Shown here: positions 8,939 to 18,049 of the stretch, piece after piece
How positions within the stretch are numbered: position 1 is the stretch's first letter
Layout of the letters: each line of letters starts with the position of its first letter
Source of the DNA: Herbaspirillum sp. CF444
GTDB lineage: Bacteria; Pseudomonadota; Gammaproteobacteria; Burkholderiales; Burkholderiaceae_D
Assembly (NCBI RefSeq): GCF_000282135.1
Contig: NZ_AKJW01000116.1
Coordinates: forward strand, 1-63,782
Length of the DNA stretch: 63,782 nt
Reading direction: 5' to 3'
Translations under genes and position numbers: made by a program
Notes under the pieces: model-generated
Told to the model about the DNA's origin: nothing
What the model saw: only the letters and a program-made list of their open reading frames with translations
Databases searched by the model: none

Positions 8939-10147
8939 TTATCTGGCCGTCGCCCGGAACTCGGTGAAGTAATACAGCAACGCCATCGCCGGAAACGCAA
9001 AACCCAGCAAGGACGTGGCGCTCCAGCCGCCTTCGGCATAAATCCAGGCGCCCAGCGCCGATCCAAGCGCGCCGCCGCCGAAGAACGTCGCCATGAACAA
9101 GCCGTTGAGGCGGCTGCGGATTTCTCCGCCCAGCGCGTAGATGGCGCGCTGGCTCAGCACCAGATTGGCCGATACGCCGAAGTCGAGCAAAATCGCCGCC
9201 GCCAGCAAGACCGCCAGCGACGATTCGCGTCCGCCCGACCAGAAATGCGTCAGCAAGAATGCGACGGCGATCGACAGCATGGCGATGCCGGTGGCCGGAC
9301 GGCTCCAGCCGCGGTCGGCCACCCGACCGGCAATCGGCGCCGCGATCACGCCAATCACGCCGGCAAAGGCGAACAGCGCAATGCCCTGTTGCGACATGTT
9401 GAATGCAGGACTTGCCAACCACAGCGGCGAGGTCGTCCAGAACAGGCTGAAGGCGGCAAACGCCAACGCGTGATACATCGAACGGCGGCGCAGGACCGGC
9501 GTCGTTTTGACCAGATGCCACATCGACGCCAGCAAGGCGAAATAGTGCATGCCTGCCGGCGGCCGGCGTTGCGGCAGATAGCGCAGCAACACCAGCGCCA
9601 GCAATGCGATGGCGACCGCCGACAAGCCGAAGATCGCGTGCCAGCCCAGCAAATCCGCCACCAGGCTAGCCAAGGGCCGCGCCAGCAGTATCCCCATCAG
9701 CAAGCCGCTCATGACATTGCCGACGGCGCGCCCGCGCGTTTCCGGCAGCGACATGTGTGCGGCGTACGGCACCAGCACCTGAGCGCCGACGGAACTGACG
9801 CCGATGATGAACGCCGCCAGGAAAAATTGCGTGGCGTTGTTCGCATAGGCGGCGCCGACCAGGGCGATGCAGGTGATCACCATCAGGCTCACGACCAGCT
9901 TGCGGTTTTCGAGCAGGTCGCCGGCCGGGACGATGAACAGCAAACCCAGCCCATAGCCGACCTGCGCCAGCGTGACGATCAGTCCGGCGGCGCCGGGCGA
10001 GATGCCGGTGGCGGCCGCAATCGGGCCGATCAGCGGCTGCGCGTAGTAAAGATTGGCGACGATGATGCCGCAAGCGGCAGCCAGCAGCGTAATCATCCAG
10101 CCGGCGATGTCCTGCTGCTTGCCCTGTATTGCAGAAGCGGTTTCCAT
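8939..10147 (-). CDS. MFS transporter (YnfM/sugar-efflux-like)
   Basis: 402 residues with about twelve transmembrane segments, starting METASAIQGKQQDIAGWMIT. The first helix contains GIIVANLYYAQPLIGPIA, the signature of the MFS group near YgaY/NepI-like drug and metabolite exporters. The start at 10147 avoids an 89-residue upstream extension that is hydrophilic and unlike any MFS N terminus. It is divergent from rsmB across 271 bases in which I see no further gene. The substrate is unknown. Confidence 0.87.
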   Translation of the reverse strand: METASAIQGKQQDIAGWMITLLAAACGIIVANLYYAQPLIGPIAAATGISPGAAGLIVTLAQVGYGLGLLFIVPAGDLLENRKLVVSLMVITCIALVGAAYANNATQFFLAAFIIGVSSVGAQVLVPYAAHMSLPETRGRAVGNVMSGLLMGILLARPLASLVADLLGWHAIFGLSAVAIALLALVLLRYLPQRRPPAGMHYFALLASMWHLVKTTPVLRRRSMYHALAFAAFSLFWTTSPLWLASPAFNMSQQGIALFAFAGVIGVIAAPIAGRVADRGWSRPATGIAMLSIAVAFLLTHFWSGGRESSLAVLLAAAILLDFGVSANLVLSQRAIYALGGEIRSRLNGLFMATFFGGGALGSALGAWIYAEGGWSATSLLGFAFPAMALLYYFTEFRATAR

Positions 10148-10418
10148 GAGACGGGTCTTCCGGGTCAGAAAAGAGGGAGACACTGTAGCCGAATTGGCGA
10201 AATCCTGCCGGTGAGACCCATCCCGCCCTTGCTGCAAGGTGAAAGTCCGATTTTTGTTGCCGCACCGGTCATCCGCAATAGCGGCGCGGCCTTGGTCGCT
10301 GGTACACTGACGCTCCGCGTGGACGCCCGGATTGAGCAAGCCAGGTCGGACCGCGCAATCGGCGGCGTTTTGACAGGCGTCGGCTTCGGCGTCGAACCAG
10401 CCCTTAACAAGCATTAAC

Positions 10419-11735
10419 GTGACTCAAGTTTCCTTAAAAACAGATTCCCTGGCCCATGGCCTGCATGGCGCCGCACAGGCGATCGTCAGCGTGCGCGACG
10501 GCGTCGCCCTGCCGCAGGCGCTGGCGCGCATCTTTTCGCACGGCGCCGCAACGCCGCAGGCGCGCGGCGCGATCCAGGACCTGTCCTATCTGAGCATGCG
10601 CAAACTGGGCGTGGCCGACGGCCTGCTCAGCCTGCTGGCCAACAAGCCGCCGCAACCGGCGGTGCTGCACGGTCTGCTGACCTGTGCGCTGAGCCTGCTG
10701 CTGGATCAAGCCAATCCCGCCTACGACGATTTCACGGTGGTGAATCAGGCAGTCGAGGCCGCCGCGGCCGATCCCGAGATGAGCCATGCCAAAGGCGTAG
10801 TCAACGCCATCCTGCGCCGCTTCCTGCGTGAACGCGCGACCTTGCTGCCGCAGGTGGAAAAGACGCCGGCCGGTGCATGGAATTATCCGACCTGGTGGAT
10901 CGACCGGCTCAAGGCCGCCTATCCGGACCAGTGGCAAGACATCCTGCGCGCCGGTAATGCCCCGCCGCCGCTGACCCTGCGCGTCAATCGCCGCAAAACC
11001 ACCGTCGCTGCTTATTTGCAGACGCTGACCGCGCAAGGCATCGGCGCGCGCCAGGTCGGCCCGGACGCGGTGCGCCTGGACAAACCCGCGCCGGTCGCGC
11101 AAATACCCGGCTTTACCGATGGCCTGGCGTCGGTGCAGGACGCTGCCGCGCAACTGGCCGCGCCTTTGCTGGACGTGCACGACGGCATGTACGTGCTCGA
11201 CGCCTGCGCCGCTCCCGGCGGCAAGACCGGCCACTTGCTCGAATGCGCCGACATCGATCTGGTGGCGTTGGACCATGATCCCAAGCGTCTGCGCCGCATC
11301 GAAGAAAACCTGCAGCGCCTGCAATTGAGCGCCGTGCTCAAAGCCGGCGATGCACGTAGTGACGGTGCTGGCGACGGCTGGTGGGATGGAAAACAATTCG
11401 ACCGCATTCTCGCCGATGTCCCCTGCACTGCCTCGGGCATTGTGCGCCGACACCCGGACATTCGCTGGCTGCGCCGCAAAACTGATACGACGCAACTCGC
11501 AACACTTTCCTCGCAAATCCTCGACAATCTTTGGCAGATGCTAAAGCCGGATGGTAAATTGCTGTTGGTAACTTGTTCGTTGTGGCCGCAGGAGTCGGAA
11601 GATCAGGCTGCCGCGTTCGCCCAGCGCAACCAGGCCGTCCGACTGCCCGCTCCAGGTCAACTGCTGCCGACCGCCAGTGCAGAAACCGACCATGACGGCC
11701 TGTTTTATGCGCTGTTTCAAAAAACTGGACCATGA
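10419..11735 (+). CDS. rsmB: 16S rRNA m5C967 methyltransferase RsmB
   Basis: 438 residues from a GTG start. The NusB-like RNA-binding domain covers about the first 140 residues. The methyltransferase domain has the SAM motif DACAAPGGKTGHLLE near residue 258, the PCT cysteine in ADVPCTASGIVRRHPD near 333 and the catalytic TC in LLLVTCSLWPQES near 383. RsmB methylates C967 of 16S rRNA. It heads a run with the DUF4390 gene and ntrYX, a conserved betaproteobacterial order. Confidence 0.94.
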   Translation: MTQVSLKTDSLAHGLHGAAQAIVSVRDGVALPQALARIFSHGAATPQARGAIQDLSYLSMRKLGVADGLLSLLANKPPQPAVLHGLLTCALSLLLDQANPAYDDFTVVNQAVEAAAADPEMSHAKGVVNAILRRFLRERATLLPQVEKTPAGAWNYPTWWIDRLKAAYPDQWQDILRAGNAPPPLTLRVNRRKTTVAAYLQTLTAQGIGARQVGPDAVRLDKPAPVAQIPGFTDGLASVQDAAAQLAAPLLDVHDGMYVLDACAAPGGKTGHLLECADIDLVALDHDPKRLRRIEENLQRLQLSAVLKAGDARSDGAGDGWWDGKQFDRILADVPCTASGIVRRHPDIRWLRRKTDTTQLATLSSQILDNLWQMLKPDGKLLLVTCSLWPQESEDQAAAFAQRNQAVRLPAPGQLLPTASAETDHDGLFYALFQKTGP

Positions 11736-11793
11736 ATTGACGCAATCGGCCCTTATCTCCACTCATCTGCCGTCATTCCGCCATCCTGCGCCG

Positions 11794-12384
11794 GTGACGT
11801 CGACTGCCATCCGTCCGCTCCTGCAACTGCTTTGGCAACTGCGCTGCGTGATGCTGGCGCTGGTCCTGCTGTTTTCGCAGCCCCATGGCCACGCAGCGGA
11901 AATCGATATCACGCAAGCCTCGCTGGAGGCCACCGACGACGGCTACCGGCTGTCGGCGTCGTATTCGTTCGAACTCAATCGCAGCCTGGAAGACGCCCTG
12001 GTGCGCGGCGTGCCGCTGTACTTCACCACCGACGTGCAACTCACGCGGCGGCGCTGGTACTGGTTCGACGAAGTGTCGATTTCGGTTTCGCGCACGGTGC
12101 GCATCTCTTTCAACGTGCTGACGCGCCAGTATCACGCCTCGACCAGCGGCCAGTTGCAACAAAGTTTTTCATCGCTGGAAGATGCCCTGTCGCTGATCCG
12201 CCGGCCGCCACGCTGGATCATTGCCGACAAGAGCACGCTCAAGTCCGGCGACATCTACAACGTCGGCCTGCGCATGCGCCTGGACGTGGCCCAGCTGCCC
12301 AAACCGTTCCAGATCAACGCGCTCAATAACAGCGACTGGCGCCTTTCCTCCGATTGGAAAGAATTTACCTTCAAAGTCGAATGA
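11794..12384 (+). CDS. DUF4390 domain-containing exported protein
   Basis: 196 residues from a GTG at 11794, which gives a normal signal peptide (IRPLLQLLWQLRCVMLALVL, cleavage near GHAAEID). The same frame is open to 11677 and an inner ATG lies at about 11851, so the start is uncertain. The mature part matches DUF4390 (YSFELNRSLEDALVRGVPLY, later RRRWYWFDE). The family sits almost always next to NtrY-type kinases, so a periplasmic role in NtrY sensing is a fair inference. Its stop overlaps the ntrY start by four bases (ATGA), implying coupled translation. Confidence 0.85.
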   Translation: MTSTAIRPLLQLLWQLRCVMLALVLLFSQPHGHAAEIDITQASLEATDDGYRLSASYSFELNRSLEDALVRGVPLYFTTDVQLTRRRWYWFDEVSISVSRTVRISFNVLTRQYHASTSGQLQQSFSSLEDALSLIRRPPRWIIADKSTLKSGDIYNVGLRMRLDVAQLPKPFQINALNNSDWRLSSDWKEFTFKVE

Positions 12385-14699
12385 CCCGTACCCTGCGCTA
12401 TCTGCTGGTGGTGGGCGGCAGCGTCATCAGCATCCTCCTGTTCCTGCTGGCCTCGGCCTCTGAAAACTCCGCCCTGTTCGATCAGCACTATCCCTGGCTG
12501 CTGGGCCTGAACGCGCTGGCGGCCGTGGCCCTGCTGTTCCTGGTCGTGCTGCTGCTCACGCGGCTGTACAAGCGCTACCGGCGCGGCAAGTTCGGCTCCA
12601 AACTGCTGGCGCGGCTGGTCATGCTGTTCGCGTTGATCGGCATCCTGCCCGGCGCGGTGATTTATCTGGTGTCGGTGCAATTTGTCTCGCGCTCGATCGA
12701 ATCGTGGTTCGACGTACGCATGGAAGCCGCGCTGGAAGCCGGCCTCAATCTCGGCCGCAATGCGCTGGACTCGTCGCTGACCGACCTGACCGCGCGCGGC
12801 CGCGCGATGGCGCAGGAACTGGCCGACATGTCCGATTCCGAACAGGTTACCTATCTGTCGCGGCAACGCGACCAGAGCATGGAGATCACCGTCGTCAGCG
12901 CCAGCGGCCAGGTGCTGGCGACCGTGGGCGGACGCATCGGCGTGCTCACGCCGACCGTGCCGACCACGGCGATGATGCGACAGGCCAAGGTCACGCGCGG
13001 CTACTCGGTCGTGGAAAGCGACGACTCGCGTCCTCTCAACGGCGAGTCGGATTCGGACGGCAACCTGCGCCTGCACGTGGTGATCTCGGTGCCGGCCTCG
13101 TCCAAGGCCATGGGCCTGCAAAACGACAGCCGCTTCCTGCAGATCCTGCAGCCGGTGCCGGACTACCTCGCCACCAACGCGGAAACCCTGCGGCTGGCCT
13201 ACAGCGAATACCAGCAACGCTCGGTGGCGCGCTCCGGTCTGCGCAAGATCTACATCGTCACGCTGACCCTGACGCTGCTGCTGGCGATCTTCGGCGCCAT
13301 CGCCAGCGCCTTCCTGATCGCCAGCGACCTGGCCAAACCTTTGCTGCTGCTGGCCGAAGGCACCAAGGCGGTAGCCGAGGGCGACCTGTCGCCGCGACCC
13401 ATCGTCAGCACCTCGGACGAACTCGGCACGCTGACGCAGTCCTTCAACATCATGACGCGGCAATTGCTGGAAGCGCGCACCTCCGTGGAAAAAAACCGCG
13501 CCGAACTGGAAAACGCCAAGGCCTATCTGGAGTCCGTGCTGGCCAACATGTCGGCCGGCGTGATGGTGCTCGACAGCGAGTTCTGCATCGTCAGCGTCAA
13601 CGACTCGGTGCGCCGGATTCTCGGCTACGACTTCAGCGGCCGCATCGGCACCCCGCTGCACACCATCGAAGGCCAGGCCTTGTTTGCCGAAGCGATCATC
13701 AAGGCTTTTTCCGAACAGCGCGCGCAGCTGGCCTCCGACGCGCCGCAAGACAGCCTGCACTGGCAGCAGCAGATCGAACTGCCGCATCGCGGCATAAACA
13801 CCAGCACTGACGGCGGCATCGACGTCCCCGCGCCGGAACACCGCAAGGAAGGCCACAAGGAAGGCGATTCGGCCAGCGGCAAGACCACCCTGCTGGCGCG
13901 CGGCTCGCACCTGCCGGTGGAAAGCGGCGTCGGCTATGTCGTCGTGTTCGACGACATCAGCAACGTGATTTCCGCCCAGCGCTCGATTGCCTGGGGCGAA
14001 GTGGCGCGGCGCCTGGCCCATGAAATCAAGAATCCGTTGACGCCGATCCAGTTGTCCGCCGAGCGCCTGCAGATGCGCCTGTCCGACAAGCTGCTGCCGC
14101 AGGACGCAGCAATACTGGCAAAAGGCACGACCACGATCGTCAATCAGGTCACCGCCATGAAGCACATGGTCGACGACTTCCGCGAATATGCAAAGACGCC
14201 GCCGGCCAAGCCTTCCGCGCTGGACCTGAATGCCCTGACCGAAGAAATTCTGCACCTGTACCTGGCCGGCGACGGCCGCGACAGCATCCACGTCAGGCTG
14301 GCGCCGGATCTGCCGAAGGTCATGGGAGACGCCACGCAACTGCGCCAGGTCATCCACAACCTGCTGCAGAACGCACAAGACGCCGTGGCCGAAAACGGCG
14401 ACATCGCACCGCGCATCGAAGTGGCCACGGAACTGGTCAAGTATCAGGGTTCGGGCGGTGCGGCGCGCAGCGCCGTGAGATTGACCATCACCGACAACGG
14501 CCCCGGCTTCGCCTCAAAGATTTTGGCGAACGCATTCGAACCTTATGTAACATCGAAACCAAAAGGTACTGGTTTGGGCCTCGCAATGGTCAAGAAAATC
14601 ATTGATGAACATGGGGGCCGCGTCGATATACAAAATCGAAGCGAAACAAGAGGCGCAAAAATACTGATTTTGCTGTTAAAGTTAGCATCCGATGCATAA
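12381..14699 (+). CDS. ntrY: NtrY-like membrane sensor histidine kinase
   Basis: 772 residues. Transmembrane helices near residues 10-30, 45-70 and 80-105 flank short loops; a periplasmic region reaches about residue 290, followed by another helix (LTLTLLLAIFGAIASAFLIA), a HAMP domain, a PAS domain (from about 380), HisKA with HEIKNPLTPIQLSAERLQ (His near 546), and an HATPase with DNGPGFA and GTGLGLAMVKKIIDEHGG. A 40-residue insert rich in charged residues (IDVPAPEHRKEGHKEGDSA) sits inside the PAS region. NtrY kinases respond to redox or nitrogen state and phosphorylate NtrX. The chosen ATG overlaps the upstream stop. Confidence 0.92.
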   Translation: MTRTLRYLLVVGGSVISILLFLLASASENSALFDQHYPWLLGLNALAAVALLFLVVLLLTRLYKRYRRGKFGSKLLARLVMLFALIGILPGAVIYLVSVQFVSRSIESWFDVRMEAALEAGLNLGRNALDSSLTDLTARGRAMAQELADMSDSEQVTYLSRQRDQSMEITVVSASGQVLATVGGRIGVLTPTVPTTAMMRQAKVTRGYSVVESDDSRPLNGESDSDGNLRLHVVISVPASSKAMGLQNDSRFLQILQPVPDYLATNAETLRLAYSEYQQRSVARSGLRKIYIVTLTLTLLLAIFGAIASAFLIASDLAKPLLLLAEGTKAVAEGDLSPRPIVSTSDELGTLTQSFNIMTRQLLEARTSVEKNRAELENAKAYLESVLANMSAGVMVLDSEFCIVSVNDSVRRILGYDFSGRIGTPLHTIEGQALFAEAIIKAFSEQRAQLASDAPQDSLHWQQQIELPHRGINTSTDGGIDVPAPEHRKEGHKEGDSASGKTTLLARGSHLPVESGVGYVVVFDDISNVISAQRSIAWGEVARRLAHEIKNPLTPIQLSAERLQMRLSDKLLPQDAAILAKGTTTIVNQVTAMKHMVDDFREYAKTPPAKPSALDLNALTEEILHLYLAGDGRDSIHVRLAPDLPKVMGDATQLRQVIHNLLQNAQDAVAENGDIAPRIEVATELVKYQGSGGAARSAVRLTITDNGPGFASKILANAFEPYVTSKPKGTGLGLAMVKKIIDEHGGRVDIQNRSETRGAKILILLLKLASDA

Positions 14700-14910
14700 G
14701 GATTAAGATTTTTGCCGTAGCTGCCGTTGATACATGGGTCTTTACCGAGTAAGGTTGCGAAATTAACCCGGCGTTTTTTGTGTCTGCGTGCCGTACGATT
14801 ATGCGTACCGTCCTCGCCGACACGCCAGATTGATTTTGCAACGGTGCTTTGCAAAGAATTCACCGGTCGCACAGAAAATCTCAAAAATATCTAGTGAGGA
14901 AAGCAGGCAC

Positions 14911-15648
14911 ATGGCTAACATCCTGGTCGTCGATGACGAAATGGGCATCCGCGAATTGCTCTCGGAAATTTTGGGCGATGAAGGACATGTCGTAGCAACC
15001 GCCGAGAATGCACAACAGGCGCGTGAATTGCGATCGGGCAGCGTTCCCGATCTGGTGCTGCTCGACATCTGGATGCCGGACACCGATGGCGTCACCTTGC
15101 TCAAGGAATGGCAGCGCGACGGTCTGCTGACCATGCCGGTCATCATGATGTCCGGCCACGCCACCATCGATACCGCCGTCGAAGCGACCCGCATCGGCGC
15201 GCTCAATTTCCTGGAAAAACCGATCGCCCTGCAAAAACTGCTCAAGGCAGTCCAGCAAGGTCTCTCGCACAGCCGCGAACCGGCGCGTCCGGTGTCCTAC
15301 ATCCGACCGACGGTGGCGGCAAGCGCCGACAGCATCGACCACCATCCGAGTCCCCAATCTTCCTACGCACCGCCGGGCGCCGCGGACACGCTGCATCACG
15401 GGCACGGCATGACGGCCGCGCCGGCGTATGCACCGATTGCCGACAACGCCTCCAATATTTCCTTCGACTTGCCGCTGCGCGAAGCGCGCGATGCGTTCGA
15501 GCGCGCTTATTTCGAATATCACCTGGTCCGCGAAAACGGCAGCATGACGCGCGTGGCCGAACGCACCGGCCTGGAACGCACCCACTTGTACCGCAAACTC
15601 AAACAGCTGGGCGTGGAGCCCGGCAAGCTGTCCAAAAAAGGCATCTGA
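14911..15648 (+). CDS. NtrX-like response regulator lacking the AAA+ domain
   Basis: 245 residues. Residues 1-125 are a receiver domain: acidic pocket DDE at 8-10, phospho-acceptor Asp52 in LLDIWMPDTDG, Lys near 102 in FLEKPI. A low-complexity linker rich in His, Pro and Ala follows (about 135-185), then a C-terminal Fis-type helix-turn-helix (MTRVAERTGLERTHLYRKLK). Full NtrX proteins are about 450 residues with a central sigma-54-activating AAA+ ATPase; none is present here and the frame is intact. It should therefore act as a plain DNA-binding regulator, like PrrA/RegA. It lies 211 bases after ntrY. Confidence 0.88.
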   Translation: MANILVVDDEMGIRELLSEILGDEGHVVATAENAQQARELRSGSVPDLVLLDIWMPDTDGVTLLKEWQRDGLLTMPVIMMSGHATIDTAVEATRIGALNFLEKPIALQKLLKAVQQGLSHSREPARPVSYIRPTVAASADSIDHHPSPQSSYAPPGAADTLHHGHGMTAAPAYAPIADNASNISFDLPLREARDAFERAYFEYHLVRENGSMTRVAERTGLERTHLYRKLKQLGVEPGKLSKKGI

Positions 15649-15988
15649 TCCTTGATGCCCGGTGGCAAAGCGGCATTGGCCGTTTTGCCGCTTACCGTAT
15701 TTCTACCATCCCCTTCCCGTCAGCCTTTCCGTCTGCCTGATCGTTGTTTGCCTTGATGCCCGGCAAGCGTTCCGGAACCTTCTCGCCGCAGGCTCATCCA
15801 CTGTTGAAGGCTGCTCGCCTGTTTGTTCATGTCATTTTGTCATCCGGGCACAAGTTCTCCTCAATTACGCCGTAATTACACTCAGGGAGATTCAAGAACA
15901 GGTTCTCGGGCAGGACTGCTCTACCCTTGAAATCCCCGGATATGACGCCACTTCCTTCACAAAGCTAGCATTTGCACAAGGAGCCACT
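15649..15988. other. Intergenic region of 340 bases, no gene seen
   Basis: No credible coding frame. It holds a hairpin just after the regulator gene (15664-15673 with 15680-15689, one G-T pair, no clear T run) and a perfect inverted repeat AATTAC-GCC-GTAATT at 15863-15877, about 110 bases before the DUF3567 start, which may be an operator. Confidence 0.5.
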
Positions 15989-16246
15989 ATGAACCTGATC
16001 TACAACAGTGAGCAATACAGCGTCGTTGAATTCGGTGCCGACCACGACCATGAAGCCCTGCGCTTCGGCGGTTATGAAATCATGGACAAATCGGGCCAGC
16101 GCGAAATCTACATCGACGGCCCCGCCGCCGAACTGTTTCGCAAGGACGTGCAGGATCTGATTGCGACGGAACCATCGATGGAAGACATCGATACCTTCCT
16201 CAGCAAGTACGATCTGATGATGCGTCATCCGATGACTTTGCACTAA
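15989..16246 (+). CDS. DUF3567 (BTH_I0359 family) small protein
   Basis: 85 acidic residues, MNLIYNSEQYSVVEFGADHD onward, containing HEALRFGGYEIMDKSGQREI, the hallmark of the BTH_I0359/DUF3567 family restricted to Burkholderiales. The function is unknown. An excellent ribosome site (AAGGAG) precedes the ATG, suggesting high expression. It stands alone between an intergenic region and a hairpin at 16257-16290. Confidence 0.9.
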   Translation: MNLIYNSEQYSVVEFGADHDHEALRFGGYEIMDKSGQREIYIDGPAAELFRKDVQDLIATEPSMEDIDTFLSKYDLMMRHPMTLH

Positions 16247-16256
16247 CTCTCACGGT

Positions 16257-16290
16257 GCAATCCCGCAGCATGACAATGTAGCGGGATTGC
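16257..16290 (+). terminator. Hairpin downstream of the DUF3567 gene
   Basis: GCAATCCCGC (16257-16266) pairs perfectly with GCGGGATTGC (16281-16290) around a 14-base loop. It begins ten bases after the stop codon. There is no T run, so it may protect the mRNA end or act with Rho rather than terminate by itself. Confidence 0.45.
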
Positions 16291-16435
16291 CTCGCGCCTG
16301 CCTTCTCGGGTACCGCGCCCATCTCCCCCCTTCCGCAACAACGCCGGCGATCCGGCCGCTTCCTTCAGACTTCCGCAAACTCACGCACTTTCCGGACGGC
16401 TATAATGTCAGGCTTCTTTCGCCTCCAGGCCCGAA

Positions 16436-17110
16436 GTGAACTCGTCTCCCATCACCAGTAGCCAGACCGGCATCCATGAGCAGCTCTCCGCGCTGGTCGC
16501 CAGGCATGTCGCGACGCCGTTCCGCAAACCCGTCACCGATTACAACCGCAGCGCATTCGACCGCAGCATCGTCGCCTGGCGCGCGGCTGGCGCGCCGCCG
16601 CTGATCCTCGACACCGGCTGCGGCGTGGGGCTTTCCTCCTACCATCTGGCGGTGCAGTTTCCCGATCACTTCGTCATCGGCATCGATCAGTCCGAAGACC
16701 GCCTGGCGCGCAACACCCACTGGAACGGCCCCGAGCCGCTCAACCTGTGTTTCGTCCGCGCCGATCTGGTCGATTACTGGCGACTGCTGCTGGAGGCCGG
16801 CATCTTTCCCGCGCGCCAGTATCTGCTTTACCCCAACCCCTGGCCCAAGATCGGCCACGTGGCGCGCCGCTGGCAAGGGCATGCGGTATTCCCGACCATC
16901 GTCGCGCTGGGCGGCTATATCGAATGCCGCAGCAACTGGCAGATCTACATCGAAGAGTTCGCGGCGGCGCTCAATCAGGTCGCTCAGGACAAGCTCGACC
17001 GCGCGGCGGCAAGCGAGGCCTACGCGACCGATGCGCCGATCACGCCGTTCGAGCGCAAGTACCTCGCCTCCGGTCATTCCCTGTGGCGTTGCCGGGTACA
17101 AGTGCGCTAG
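16436..17110 (+). CDS. TrmB-like SAM-dependent methyltransferase (divergent)
   Basis: 224 residues from a GTG start. The SAM-binding loop is LILDTGCGVGLSSYHLA near residue 57. The motif YPNPWPKIGHVARRW near 130 corresponds to the TrmB catalytic block, which in true tRNA (guanine-46-N7) methyltransferases reads F-x-D-P-W-x-K-x-R-H. Here the Asp is replaced by Asn and the basic stretch is altered. It could be a paralogue with another substrate or reduced activity. It is separated by 83 bases from the next transporter gene. Confidence 0.75.
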   Translation: MNSSPITSSQTGIHEQLSALVARHVATPFRKPVTDYNRSAFDRSIVAWRAAGAPPLILDTGCGVGLSSYHLAVQFPDHFVIGIDQSEDRLARNTHWNGPEPLNLCFVRADLVDYWRLLLEAGIFPARQYLLYPNPWPKIGHVARRWQGHAVFPTIVALGGYIECRSNWQIYIEEFAAALNQVAQDKLDRAAASEAYATDAPITPFERKYLASGHSLWRCRVQVR

Positions 17111-17193
17111 CGACTTGCCTCTCCTACAACCCTCCTCGCTTATACCCATCCCTTAATCCTCGCCGACATGGCCCTTCTTCCCGGATATCTTTC

Positions 17194-18030
17194 ATGAGTT
17201 TTGCCGTCATCGCCCTGGTGCTCTGCGCCGCCTTGTTGCACGCCTCATGGAACGCCTTGCTGAAAAGCAGCGGCGACCGCCTCGCCTCGCTGACCGTCAT
17301 GACCATCGGCGCCGGCATCGGCGCGATTCCGCTGGTGGTCTTCACGCCGCTGCCGCACGCGGACGCCTGGTTCTACATCATCCTCTCCGCGATCCTGCAC
17401 ACCGGCTACAACCTGTTCCTGGTCCGCGCCTATCGCATCGGCGACTTCGGCCAGTCCTACCCGATTGCGCGCGGTTCGTCGCCGATGCTGGTGTCGATCG
17501 GCGCCGCCATCTTCGTCGGCGAACAGATGAGCAGCCACACCTGGCTGGGCGTGGCGCTGGTGTCGATCGGCATCATCAGCCTGGCGCACATCAAGGACCG
17601 CCACAACCTGTCCGGTCCGATTGCGGCGTTCACCACCGGCGCGTTCATCGCAGCCTATACCGTGACTGACGGCATCGGCGCGCGACTGGCGGGCAACGCC
17701 ATCTCTTATTCGGGCTGGCTATTCGTGCTCGACAGCTTTCCGATGGCGCTGATTTTCATGTGGATGCACCGGCGCCTGCCGATGGCGGTGGAACGCAGGC
17801 AAAACTGGCTCGGCCTCGCCGGCGGGGTCATGTCTCTGCTGGCTTACGGCATTGTGATCTGGGCGGTGACGCTGGCGCCGATGGGAACCGTCTCAGCCTT
17901 GCGCGAAACGTCGGTGCTGTTTGCAGCGTTGATCGGTGCGATCTTTCTGGGAGAAAAACTGACGATGCGGCGCATCTTCGCCTGCATCGTCATCACTGTC
18001 GGCGCCATCGTGCTGGGGATGCATCGATAG
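17194..18030 (+). CDS. DMT-superfamily (EamA) transporter
   Basis: 278 residues, about ten transmembrane helices in two EamA halves. It begins MSFAVIALVLCAALLHASWN, and the HASWNALLKSSGD stretch is typical of one DMT exporter subgroup. It ends 19 bases from the convergent kup stop. It is unrelated in detail to the DMT protein at 6877. The substrate is unknown. Confidence 0.87.
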   Translation: MSFAVIALVLCAALLHASWNALLKSSGDRLASLTVMTIGAGIGAIPLVVFTPLPHADAWFYIILSAILHTGYNLFLVRAYRIGDFGQSYPIARGSSPMLVSIGAAIFVGEQMSSHTWLGVALVSIGIISLAHIKDRHNLSGPIAAFTTGAFIAAYTVTDGIGARLAGNAISYSGWLFVLDSFPMALIFMWMHRRLPMAVERRQNWLGLAGGVMSLLAYGIVIWAVTLAPMGTVSALRETSVLFAALIGAIFLGEKLTMRRIFACIVITVGAIVLGMHR

Positions 18031-18049
18031 CGCCAACGTGGATGAAACC

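Noticed and set aside
12255..14378. A 707-codon open frame antisense to ntrY
   Set aside because: Shadow of the histidine kinase gene, low-complexity composition, no domain.
15664..15689. Hairpin after the NtrX-like gene as a terminator
   Set aside because: The stem contains a G-T pair and no T run follows, so I note it only within the intergenic entry.
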